NCBI GenBank assembly: GCA_030426665.1
Contig: JAUHYD010000006.1
Location: 179,988-243,987 of the forward strand
Reading direction: 5' to 3'
Source: Bacteroidia bacterium
Lineage (GTDB): Bacteria > Bacteroidota > Bacteroidia > Chitinophagales > Chitinophagaceae
DNA length: 64,000 bases
The notes under the pieces were generated by a model. The model saw only the letters and a program-made list of their open reading frames with translations, was not told where the DNA came from and did no database searches. Each line of letters starts with the position of its first letter. Position 1 is the first letter of the stretch. Below, in pieces: positions 51,757-61,700 of this stretch. Position numbers and translations under genes: made by a program.

Positions 51757-53328
51757 ATGAAGAAGACTATAAGTTTTGCTATGTTAGGCATCGCTATGTT
51801 ATCGCTGTCGTTTACGGGTGACAATGCCGCGGTAGACATGCATACCATAATGCTGATAAAGGAAGAGGGCTTTCATCATTCGCAAGTGATGAAATCACTG
51901 TTTGAGTTATCTGATCTGAATGGTCCCAGACTAACAGGCTCTGACGGTATGAAAAGGGCTGAGCAATGGTCTGCTGAGCAATTAAAGGCATGGGGGTTAA
52001 GAAATGTCACTATTGAGCCTTGGGGGACATTCGGAAAAGGGTGGGAGATCAACAAAAGTTATGTTGCGATGACTGCGCCTTATTATCAGGCGCTAATTGG
52101 TGTTCCGCGTGCATGGACGCCGGGCACCAATAAGCGTATTGAGGCCGAAGCTACCCTTGTAAGAATTTCGACATTGGATGATATGGCGAACTATCACGGT
52201 AAGTTGCGTGGAAAAATAGTTGTGCTTTCTAACCTGAATAACCAGACTAAACCCAACTTCAAAGCGGACGCGCGAAGACTGGAAGACGATGATCTGAAAA
52301 AGCTGGAAATGGACACCCACGTAAACGACGGGTATACTAATCTCAGTCAGAAGCCGATCCCTGCCAAAAGACGTGTCAGAATACGTGCTACAGTTGATTC
52401 ATTTTTAATTGCTGAAGGTGCATTAGCTGTGGTTAGTGGAGGCAGGGGTACTATGGGCACGGTATTTACCTCGAACGGGGCATCTCGTAAGTGGGATGCG
52501 CCGGACGTATTGCCGGATATGGAGTTGGGCAGCGAGCACCTTGGCGTTCTAGGGAGGTTGTTAGAGTCCGGTGAAAAGGTATCCATAGAAATGGATACTA
52601 AAACTACATTTTTGAAAAAGGACTCTATTGAATATAATGTCATTGCAGAAATTCCGGGTACCGATCCTGAATTAAAGGACGAGTTGGTAATGCTCGGTGC
52701 ACATATGGATAGCTGGCATGCTGCTACGGGAGCTACAGACAATGGTGCCGGGACTGTCGTGGTAATGGAGGCGGTCAGGATATTAAGAGCAATTGGAGTC
52801 AAGCCAAGACGAACAATTAGAATTGCCCTGTGGAGCGGAGAAGAGCAGGGGCTGTTGGGGTCTCGTGCATATGTGAAGAAACACTTCGGTGACAGGCTGA
52901 CTATGAAACTAAAACCGGATCAGAAGAAGGTCTCCGTTTATTTTAACCTCGATAATGGTGGGGGGAAGATAAGAGGTGTTTACCTGCAGGAAAATGACCG
53001 ATTGAAAAGTTTGTTTGATGCCTGGTTGGCGCCTTTCCACGACTTAGGTGCAAGCACCCTCACTATGCGAAATACCGGTTCGACAGACCATATTTCGTTC
53101 GACGAAGTAGGTATACCGGGGTTCCAGTTTATTCAAGATCCGTTGGAATATGGTACCCGAACGCACCACACGAATATGGATTCTTATGATCGTGCCAGTG
53201 CAAATGACCTGATGCAAGCGTCAGTAATAATGGCATCTTTTGTATACCACGCAGCTATGCGTGACGAACGCCTGCCAAGAAAAAGTATACCATCAGTCAA
53301 CAAATCTCCAACAAGCTACCGGCGATAA
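51757..53328 (+). CDS. M28-family zinc metallopeptidase
   Basis: A 523-residue exported peptidase. The ATG at 51757 starts the signal peptide; an upstream frame to 51655 is not needed. A PA-like insert (~120-280) carries GKLRGKIVVLSN. Zinc and catalytic residues of the M28 domain: HMDSW (about 317-321), TDNGAG, SGEEQG (the general base Glu and a ligand) and the C-terminal HHTNMDSY. Likely an aminopeptidase or carboxypeptidase in the periplasm or outside the cell. Confidence 0.92.
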   Translation: MKKTISFAMLGIAMLSLSFTGDNAAVDMHTIMLIKEEGFHHSQVMKSLFELSDLNGPRLTGSDGMKRAEQWSAEQLKAWGLRNVTIEPWGTFGKGWEINKSYVAMTAPYYQALIGVPRAWTPGTNKRIEAEATLVRISTLDDMANYHGKLRGKIVVLSNLNNQTKPNFKADARRLEDDDLKKLEMDTHVNDGYTNLSQKPIPAKRRVRIRATVDSFLIAEGALAVVSGGRGTMGTVFTSNGASRKWDAPDVLPDMELGSEHLGVLGRLLESGEKVSIEMDTKTTFLKKDSIEYNVIAEIPGTDPELKDELVMLGAHMDSWHAATGATDNGAGTVVVMEAVRILRAIGVKPRRTIRIALWSGEEQGLLGSRAYVKKHFGDRLTMKLKPDQKKVSVYFNLDNGGGKIRGVYLQENDRLKSLFDAWLAPFHDLGASTLTMRNTGSTDHISFDEVGIPGFQFIQDPLEYGTRTHHTNMDSYDRASANDLMQASVIMASFVYHAAMRDERLPRKSIPSVNKSPTSYRR

Positions 53329-53355
53329 TACTTACTTGTGTTGACTACCGGACAG

Positions 53356-53394
53356 AAAAAAGCACCATGCACTAACAGCGCATGGTGCTTTTTT
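53356..53394. terminator. Bidirectional terminator
   Basis: AAAAAAGCACCATGC (53356-53370) pairs with GCATGGTGCTTTTTT (53380-53394) around a 9-base loop. It serves the convergent M28 peptidase and DksA-like genes. Confidence 0.9.
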
Positions 53395-53406
53395 ACCTAT
53401 AAATTA

Positions 53407-54804
53407 TTAGTTGTTTTTAGAAGACATCATCTTCTTTGCTTCAATACTTAGAGTAGCATGTGGTACCGCGCGCAAACGAGCCTTGTCAATTAGGTTGCCT
53501 GTTACGCGACAAACGCCATATGTTTTGTTTTCAATACGAACAAGTGCTTTTTCCAGGTGATTCATGAACTGAATCTGACGACTTGCCAATTGCGCCAATT
53601 GCTCGCGTTCCATAGCACCGCTGCCGTCTTCCATGTTCATAAATCGGTTTTCTGTATCTTCTGTGCCAGCCTCATCCTTACGAGTAATTAAGCCTTGCAG
53701 GTAGTTTAGTTCTTTTCTGGCCGCATCTAATCTGGTAACGATTATCTGCTTGAATTCTTTCAATTCGTCATCGCTGTAGCGATATACCGTTTCGTGTTCT
53801 TCTTCAATCGGGGCATCAAGCAAAGAGCGGTATGTTTCCGGTTTGTAAGGAACGATTTCGTCCGGGTTCTCTTTAGGAGCTTTAGACTTATTTTCCAGTT
53901 TGCGATGTGCTATTACGACATTAGGTTTCTTTTCAGAAGAACGAGAAGTCGGCATTGCAGTTGGCTTCGCAGGTGGTTGACCTGGTTTCCGTGTCGGCAT
54001 GTTCTTAACAGTCAGCGTCTTCTTCGGTGTCTTTTTTGTAGACTTCTTCCTGGCCGGTGCTACTTTTTCTGCCGGTGCTGCTTTAGTAGCTACAGCTTTC
54101 TTTTCAGCAGTTTTTTTGGTAGCTGCTTTTTTAGTTGCCGGTGCTGCCTTTTTAGCTGCTACCTTTTTAGCAGGTGCTGCTTTTTTGGGTGCCGGTGCCG
54201 CCTTTTTAGCAGGAGCTGCTTTCTTAGCCACAGTAGTGGATTTCTTCGTCGGAGTTGTCTTTTTCGCCGTTTCTTTTTTTGCTGGAGTAGCCTTTGAGCC
54301 GGCTACAGTTGTTTTTTTCGTTTTACTCACAGTTGTTGGATTATTTTTAGTAGCTGTTTTTTTAATGGGTGTTGTCTTTTTCACAGGTGCTACCTTTTTA
54401 GCAGTCGCTTTTTTGGGTGCCGCTTTTTTTGCAACAACTTTCGTCGTTGTTTTCTTTTTTACGGCAACCTTTTTCGGTGCGGTTGCTTTACGGGAAACAA
54501 CTTTATTAGTCGTTTCCTTTTTTGAAGATGTTTTAGTTGTACTATTCTTTTTCGCTACAACATTTTTCTTCGGTACGGCTGCTTTTTTTACTGCAACCTT
54601 CTTAGTTGTCACTGTTTTCTTTGCGGCAGTCTTAGTAGCAACAGCTTTTGTTGCTTTTTTTACAGCCGGCTTTACCGCTTTTTTTGCTGCCGGTTGTGAC
54701 TTAGAAGAGGCTACCTTTTTAGGTGCAGACGCAGCTTTCCTGGTTGCCGGTTGCTTTTTTACACTTTTTGTAGGTGCTGCTGTCTTTTTCTTGCTGATAG
54801 CCAT
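53407..54804 (-). CDS. DksA/TraR-like protein with long histone-H1-like lysine/alanine-rich N-terminal tail
   Basis: 465 residues. The last ~145 (about 320-465) are a Bacteroidota DksA/TraR-type domain: RYSDDELKEFKQII, a helical hairpin, QLASRQIQFMNHLEKALVRIENKTYGVCRVTGNLI and LRAVPHATLSIEAKK. Only one cysteine of the zinc finger remains, as is common in this clade. Residues 1-~290 are an extreme repeat of Lys, Ala, Thr, Pro and Val (KKAAPAKK-type), like the tail of histone H1 or bacterial H1-like proteins. DksA homologues act on RNA polymerase during stringent response; the tail should bind nucleic acid. It lies two bases after ileS, so the pair is co-transcribed. Confidence 0.85.
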   Translation of the reverse strand: MAISKKKTAAPTKSVKKQPATRKAASAPKKVASSKSQPAAKKAVKPAVKKATKAVATKTAAKKTVTTKKVAVKKAAVPKKNVVAKKNSTTKTSSKKETTNKVVSRKATAPKKVAVKKKTTTKVVAKKAAPKKATAKKVAPVKKTTPIKKTATKNNPTTVSKTKKTTVAGSKATPAKKETAKKTTPTKKSTTVAKKAAPAKKAAPAPKKAAPAKKVAAKKAAPATKKAATKKTAEKKAVATKAAPAEKVAPARKKSTKKTPKKTLTVKNMPTRKPGQPPAKPTAMPTSRSSEKKPNVVIAHRKLENKSKAPKENPDEIVPYKPETYRSLLDAPIEEEHETVYRYSDDELKEFKQIIVTRLDAARKELNYLQGLITRKDEAGTEDTENRFMNMEDGSGAMEREQLAQLASRQIQFMNHLEKALVRIENKTYGVCRVTGNLIDKARLRAVPHATLSIEAKKMMSSKNN

Positions 54805-54806
54805 AA

Positions 54807-57800
54807 CTAAGTAATTTTTGATATGTGTATATTATGTATTACATCGTTGATATCTATTTTCGTCCATTGGTCCGTTGCTTGCTCTATTACGATTTTTTCC
54901 GCTAAAATTTCCGCGCAAATATAGTTACTATAATTAATTATTGCACTTTTTAGTTCATTCCCTTCTTCTATATGCAGATTTATACGGTCTGTAACCTCTA
55001 AACCGGAGTCTTTTCTTACTTTCTGAATTCGGTTAACCAGCTCTCTTGCCAGGCCTTCTTCTGCCAGTTCCGGAGTAATGGTTATGTCTAACGCAACTGT
55101 CAATTGTTCTTTGTTTGCGACGGACCACCCCGGAATGTCTTCTGCAATGATATCAACGTCTTCAGGAGTTATTTCCACGGTTTCGCCATCAACAGTAAGA
55201 GCATATTTCTTATTTGATTCCAGTTCGCCAATCGCCAATTGATCCATAGCATTAATTAATGAAGCAACCGTTTTCATTTTAGCTCCCATACGAGTACCTA
55301 ACGCTTTGAAGTTTGGCTTTATTTTCTTTTTGATAAAACCCTCTGTTTCGGTGAGGTATTCGATTTGCTTGATGTTTACTTCATTTTTTATCAGGTCCTC
55401 TACTTTGCTTATCTGGGTTTTTGTTTCCGGATTCAATACCGGAATAAGTATCCGATTGAGTGGTTGTCTCACTTTAATGTTCGTCTTTTTTCTTACTGAT
55501 AACACGAGTGAAGATATATCTTGCGCCAACTGCATCCTTTCCTCGAGTCCTTTGTCTATTTTATCAGCGTCGGCTACCGGGAATTTTGCGTGGTGAACAC
55601 TTACTGCGTTTATTCTTCCGGATACTTCATTAATACTCCGGTATAACCAATCGGCGAAGAAAGGAGAAATAGGAGCAACCAATAACGAAAGTGTTTCAAG
55701 GCACTCATATAATGTTTGGTAAGCACAGATTTTGTCGTGCTCGTATTCGCCTTTCCAGAATCTACGACGGCACAACCTTACATACCAGTTGCTCAATTGT
55801 TCGTCCAAAAAGTACTCCATAGCACGACCGGCCTGTGTTGGCTCATAGTCGTCCATAAAGTTCGTAACATCCTGCACAAGACTGTTTAGCGAAGAAAGTA
55901 TCCATTGGTCTATTTCAGGTCGCTCGATAACCGGTATATATTCTTCTTTAAAGCCGAACCCATCCACGTTTGCATAAAGTGCAAAAAATTGATAGGTATT
56001 GTAAAGTGTTCCGAAAAACTTTCGTTGAACTTCTTTAATTCCGGCTATGTCAAACTTTAAACTGTCCCAGGGCGAAGCATTTGTAATCAGATACCACCGG
56101 GTTGCGTCTGCACTGTTTTGTTCGATTGTAGAGAATGGGTCAACAACGTTACCCACGCGTTTACTCATTTTGTTTCCGTTCTTGTCTAATACAAGCCCGT
56201 TACTAACAACCGTTTTATAGGCAACGCTGTCAAACAGCATTACTCCCAGTGCATGAAGTGTGTAAAACCATCCACGCGTTTGATCTACGCCTTCTGCAAT
56301 AAAGTCTGCAGGGAAGTTATTTTTGAGGGTGTTTAATGCGTCTTTTTCAAAGGGGTAGTGCTGCTGCGCGTAGGGCATTGCTCCACTATCAAACCATACA
56401 TCTATCAAATCAGGTTCTCTCCGCATTGGTTTGCCTGAATCTGATACTAAAGTCAGTTTGTCAACGTATGGTTTATGGAGGTCAAGCGTCGCTTCGTCAA
56501 ATGACTGATTAATATTTAAGGTTTTTTCGGCTTTTGCAACTTCTTCTTTCAGCTCAGCTATGCTTCCGATGCACTTTGCTTCTGTGCCGTCTTCGCTAAC
56601 CCAAACCGGCAAAGGAGTGCCCCAGAAGCGGCTACGACTGAGGTTCCAGTCAACCATATTCTCAAGCCAATTACCGAAACGCCCTTCGCCGGTGGCTTTA
56701 GGTTTCCAGTTGATGGTCTTATTGAGCTCAATCATTCTGTCTTTGACCGCAGTTGTACGGATAAACCATGCATCAAGCGGATAATACAGAATTGGTTTGT
56801 CTGTCCGCCAGCAGTGAGGGTAGTTGTGTTCGTACTTCTCTACTTTAAACGCGAGACCTCTTAATTTCAGCGATACAGCGATATCGACATCCACATCCTT
56901 ATAATCAGGATCATTTTTGTAATCTTTTACGTACCGACCTGTTAAATCTCCGGTGTCATCGATAAACTTACCCTCCTTATCTACCAACACTAATATGCCG
57001 ATATTATTCTTTTGTCCAACGCGGTAGTCATCTGCTCCAAACCCAGGAGAAGTATGGACTATCCCCGTACCGTCTTCGGTAGTTACAAAGTCCCCGCTAA
57101 TTACTTTCCATGGGTCCCCACCTGTTTTTTCTTTGGTATTACTCTCGTATGGCATTAGTTGCTCGTAACGCATACCTACCAGATTGGACCCTTTGCAATC
57201 TGCTACAACTTTCCAAGGAAGTATTTTTTTGTCTTTATCGAATAATGAGAAATCAATATTTTCGAATTCTGTTTTGAAGTACTTATGTAACAACGGTTTT
57301 GCCATTACCACATTGCAAGGACTGCCGGTGTAGGGATTAAAAGTAGCAACCATTACATAGTCAATTGCCGCACCAACGGTAAGTCCGCAATTGCTGGGGA
57401 GCGTCCATGGAGTTGTCGTCCAGGCAATAAAGTAAACATCTGAGTCTCCTGCTTTTTCATATAAAAAAGCTGACTCTGTATTTTTTACCGCCTTAAACAT
57501 AGCAACAACTGTCGTGTCCTTAACATCCTTATAGGTGCCCGGTTGGTTGAGTTCGTGGCTGCTCAGTCCTGTGCCTGCTGCCGGAGAGTAGGGTTGGATA
57601 CTTACACTTTTATAAAGCAACCCTTTCTCGAAGAGCTGCTTTAATGCCCACCAAAGTGTTTCGATATATTCATTGTCGAAGGTGACATAGGGGTTGCTCA
57701 TGTCCACCCAATAACCCATTTTTTCTGTAATGTCCTCCCATTGGTGTTTATATCGCATTACCACCTCGCGGCATTTGCGATTGTAATCTTCCACCGAAAT

Positions 57801-58133
57801 TTTAGTCCCGATGTCTTCTTTGGTTATTCCGAGTTCTTTTTCTACGCCCAATTCAACCGGTAGGCCGTGTGTATCCCAACCTGCTTTACGTTCTACCAGA
57901 AACCCTTTCATAGTCTTGTACCTGCACACCAAATCCTTAAGTGTTCTGGAAATTACGTGATGTATGCCCGGCATTCCGTTTGCGCTTGGGGGGCCTTCGT
58001 AAAACACGAAAGGGGTATCATTTACCCGTATTTCGAGGCTTTTTTCGAAACATTGTTCATTCTTCCATTTGTCAAGCATATCCCGCTCGATAGCCGGCAT
58101 ATTCAGACTCTTGTTTTCCCTGTAAATACTCAT
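54807..58133 (-). CDS. ileS: Isoleucyl-tRNA synthetase
   Basis: Charges tRNA-Ile. From the ATG at 58133 it is 1108 residues; an upstream ATG at 58169 would add twelve unlikely ones. Class I signatures: PPSANGMPGIHHV in place of HIGH near 47-59, GWDTHGLPVE (81-90), the editing (CP1) region with TTPWTLPSN, and KMSKRVGN. The C-terminal anticodon domain follows. Long type typical of Bacteroidota. The DksA-like gene starts three bases after its stop. Confidence 0.96.
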   Translation of the reverse strand: MSIYRENKSLNMPAIERDMLDKWKNEQCFEKSLEIRVNDTPFVFYEGPPSANGMPGIHHVISRTLKDLVCRYKTMKGFLVERKAGWDTHGLPVELGVEKELGITKEDIGTKISVEDYNRKCREVVMRYKHQWEDITEKMGYWVDMSNPYVTFDNEYIETLWWALKQLFEKGLLYKSVSIQPYSPAAGTGLSSHELNQPGTYKDVKDTTVVAMFKAVKNTESAFLYEKAGDSDVYFIAWTTTPWTLPSNCGLTVGAAIDYVMVATFNPYTGSPCNVVMAKPLLHKYFKTEFENIDFSLFDKDKKILPWKVVADCKGSNLVGMRYEQLMPYESNTKEKTGGDPWKVISGDFVTTEDGTGIVHTSPGFGADDYRVGQKNNIGILVLVDKEGKFIDDTGDLTGRYVKDYKNDPDYKDVDVDIAVSLKLRGLAFKVEKYEHNYPHCWRTDKPILYYPLDAWFIRTTAVKDRMIELNKTINWKPKATGEGRFGNWLENMVDWNLSRSRFWGTPLPVWVSEDGTEAKCIGSIAELKEEVAKAEKTLNINQSFDEATLDLHKPYVDKLTLVSDSGKPMRREPDLIDVWFDSGAMPYAQQHYPFEKDALNTLKNNFPADFIAEGVDQTRGWFYTLHALGVMLFDSVAYKTVVSNGLVLDKNGNKMSKRVGNVVDPFSTIEQNSADATRWYLITNASPWDSLKFDIAGIKEVQRKFFGTLYNTYQFFALYANVDGFGFKEEYIPVIERPEIDQWILSSLNSLVQDVTNFMDDYEPTQAGRAMEYFLDEQLSNWYVRLCRRRFWKGEYEHDKICAYQTLYECLETLSLLVAPISPFFADWLYRSINEVSGRINAVSVHHAKFPVADADKIDKGLEERMQLAQDISSLVLSVRKKTNIKVRQPLNRILIPVLNPETKTQISKVEDLIKNEVNIKQIEYLTETEGFIKKKIKPNFKALGTRMGAKMKTVASLINAMDQLAIGELESNKKYALTVDGETVEITPEDVDIIAEDIPGWSVANKEQLTVALDITITPELAEEGLARELVNRIQKVRKDSGLEVTDRINLHIEEGNELKSAIINYSNYICAEILAEKIVIEQATDQWTKIDINDVIHNIHISKIT

Positions 58134-58735
58134 TGATTCAAAAAGTGAAATGTGTAGACAAAATAGCAATGTAATTTATAGGCAGTGAAATCGAAAACCT
58201 ATGATTATACCGCTAAAAATCTGGTGCAAATGTAGCCAGATTTTTCTGTTTTTGAATTTTGGTAATTTAAGTAGGTTTTTTGAACAGTTAATGTAAAGCA
58301 CAGTTAAAAAATCATGTTTTAATCATGGTTTGGTGAAAAATATATCTTGTAATAATTAAAATATTTTTTATTAAAATTTGGTCTAAAAAATATTTATAAC
58401 CAACTGTTAATAAGAAGGGTGAAACTTTCTAATGTAAAGTAAATGTAATTTAAAATCAACTATAACAAAATATTTATCAACATAAATAGTGTAATTAGTT
58501 AAAATTTTGTGATTGTTTTATTAACTTACAAATCAGAAAGGACGAATATGTTGGTATAGGCACGCCTGATTTTCTAATGTAGAATCAAGCAAAATTTTTC
58601 CCCCTTTGCTCTATCTATTCTAAATGCTATCAACTAGTCCGAAGGTAATTTCAGTATTGTAGGATATGCTCTGGTGTGATGATTGTTTGCTAATAATTTA
58701 AATCTGTTTATATATTTATCTAAAACGTAATAAGT
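58134..58735. other. AT-rich intergenic region upstream of giant secreted protein
   Basis: About 600 bases, very AT-rich with many A/T runs; no reading frame or stable hairpin of note. It contains divergent promoters for ileS and the giant gene, and could be a site for nucleoid-protein silencing (inference only). Confidence 0.45.
58686..58718 (+). promoter_or_regulatory. Candidate promoter of the giant Ig-like protein gene
   Basis: TTTG (58686-58689), a 21-base spacer, TATATTTA (58711-58718), 17 bases before the ATG at 58736. Confidence 0.5.
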
Positions 58736-61700
58736 ATGAGAAAAATTCACTTTTCGCTGATTCTTTTATTCTTGAGCTTTATCACGTGGAATGGCTATAG
58801 TCAAACGACCTATAATTATACGGGTTCGGTTCAGACATATACCGTTCCAAGTGGAGTTTCAGCTTTGAATGTCGACGTTGCCGGAGCGCAAGGCGGAACT
58901 TACCATGGAACTGGTGGTAGGGGAGGACGGGTACAGGCGACAATTGCGGTAACTCCCGGACAGACTTTATATGTCTATGTGGGGCAGCAGGGTGTTTCTT
59001 CTAATGGTGGAAATGGTGGTACGAATAGTGGTGGCGGCGCGAAAGGTGGTAAAGGCTCCAGTAGTTCCGGTGGTGCCGGAGGTGGTGGCTCCAGCGATAT
59101 TCGTACAATCTCAGGAAACACAAGTACCGCTCTTGGCAGTCGCTTGGTTGTGGGTGCTGGTGGCGGCGGAGGCGCCTGGGATTGTAGTAATGGAAACGGA
59201 GGTAACGGCGGTGGCCTTACGGGTGTGAAAGGAACAAGTGGTTGTGGGACAACTGCATCTTATTTCGGCCAGCCCGGAACGCAGACATCGGGAGGCGCCG
59301 GGTCTACGAGTGGTCCCGGTCAGGCAGGAGGCCTCGGATATGGTGGTAATGCATACTTTGGAAACTGGGGTGCTGCCGGTGGTGGAGGCTACTACGGTGG
59401 TGGTGGTTCTTATCGTGGTGGTGGTGCCGGAGGTTCTTCCTATTATGGAGGTACCGGCGTAACTGATGGTACATCGACACCAGGCTATCGCAATGGAAAT
59501 GGTTATGTAACCATAACGCCGATTGTTCCCGAAATAACAGCCGCACCAACCAGCCTCTCTTTTGGTGGTGTTATAGTTGACGAAACTTCTTCTGTTCAGT
59601 CATTTACGCTTGACGGTGCAGGTTTGTCCGGTGCTCCCGGTAATCTAACTATTTCTGCTCCTAGCAACTTTCAAGTTTCAATGGATGGTACATTATGGTT
59701 CTCTACATTGGATTATCCTTATAGTTCCGGTAGTTTGACCGCTACAATTTTTGTGCGGTTTTCTCCTAGTGCTTTGACAACATACAGTGGTGATATTAAT
59801 GTATCCGGTGGCGGTGCAACCGCTATTGATGTTGCAGTTACCGGAGTAGGTGCAAATGCTTGTACTGGTACTCCTACTGCAGGTACTGCTGCTATTTCGC
59901 CTTCAAGTGGTACTGCTGCAACTGTATTCAGTCTTTCTTTGTCCGGAACAAGTACAGGAGGTGGACTAACATATCAGTGGAAGTCATCTCCTACAAGTGG
60001 TGGTACATATACCGCTATTGATGGTGCAACAAACTCTACGTATGCATATTCAGGGTTGTCGGCCACTACCTACTTTAAGTGCGAAGTTACGTGTCCTTCC
60101 GGTGGTAGTGATTTGTCTAATGCTGTCAATGCTACATTGGTAACACCTACGTATTGTACACCCGCATTTGCTAACACCTGTAACAGTTACCCGATGAATA
60201 TCAGTATCGCCTCATTAACAGGTGAACCCGGAACTGGTACATTGTCGAACCCATCTACAAACTGCACATCAAATTATTTCAATAATACGTCAATGTCAAG
60301 TACTACATTGCTTCAGGGCGAAACGTATAGTGTAACCCTAAGTGTTACAACTTCATATTGGAGCAGTTTTAACAGCCAGATATGGATTGACTTTAATGAC
60401 GATGGCGTATTTACGTCCCCCGGAGAAACAGTGTGCGGTCACGCAAACCCTCAGACATCTTCCAGCCCGACTTACGATTTGGTTGTACCTGATGATGCAA
60501 CTCCGGGTACGCATAGAATGCGTATAGTGGGCTATTATACAGGTATCGGCACTACGCCTTCATATCCTAACGTATTGTCCTGTCCTACTACTTCTACCAG
60601 TTATGGAAATGCACGAGACTATACGATAACAATCGCGGCTGCATGTTCTACACCTCCGGCAATTACCGGTACAAACTATGTCTGCTATCCCGGAACAACG
60701 ACTTTAGATAATTCGGAGACCGGTGGTACCTGGTCTAGTAGCAATACTTCTATTGCAACCGTGTCCGGCGGAGTTGTGACAGGTGTTTCTGCCGGAGCGG
60801 CGTGGATAACTTATACGGTACCCGGTGGTTGTAATACAACCAGAATTGTTGGGCTATATGGTAAGCCATCGGTTTCTACGATTACTCCTGACTTTACTAC
60901 ATTATGTGCTAACACACCTTTGACATTAACGGCTGGTGGTACCGGAGGTTCTGTTGTTTCTTATAATTGGAGTGGTCCGGCGGGTTATAGCGAAACCGGG
61001 ACTACTGCGTCTACATCTTATAGTCCTACCTCGACAGCAGGTAGTGGTAGCTATAGCGTTACAGTTACGTCTGCTGCAGGTTGTGTCAGCGATCCGGCAT
61101 CTACGTCTTCTATATCTGTTTTACAATCTCCTGATCCTTTTACCGGTACATTGAGTGCGTGTGAAGAAGCCGTAACAACGTTGGGAAATGCCCAGATCGG
61201 TGGTACCTGGTCTTCGGGTTCTACTGCTATTGCTACCGTTGACGCGAGCAGCGGTGCGGTTACAGGAGTGTCAGCCGGTTTGGTGAACATAACTTATACT
61301 TTGCCTAATTCCTGCTTCTCATTCGAGCCTATTAGTATTAATCCATTGCCAGTATTGACTGTGACTCCTCCGGGGCCTACGACAATATGTTATGGAGAAA
61401 CAACATCGTTTAACGCATCTTCTCCAAACCCGACATTTGCTGTATTGAGTCAGGATTTCGAAAGTGGCTTGTCCGGCTGGACAGTTGACAATACAACAGG
61501 TAGCCCGGCCAATTTCTGGCAAATAGTGAACTCAGGCAGCTCGGTAGCAGGTATAGCCGGTGATGGAAGCCAAATGGCACAATGTGCACCGTTCTTCAGT
61601 TTGACGGGGTCTATACTCACATCGACTTCGTTTTCTACTGTTGGTTATGGTTCCGCAATTTTGTCATTTAATCAACATCTGCTTTCTGATGGTTCGGAAA

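Noticed and set aside
53999..54814. 271-residue plus-strand frame rich in Phe, Val and Ala
   Set aside because: It is the complement of the Lys/Ala-rich tail of the DksA-like gene; the composition follows from the AAA/GCT codon repeats, and no membrane-protein pattern beyond that is seen.
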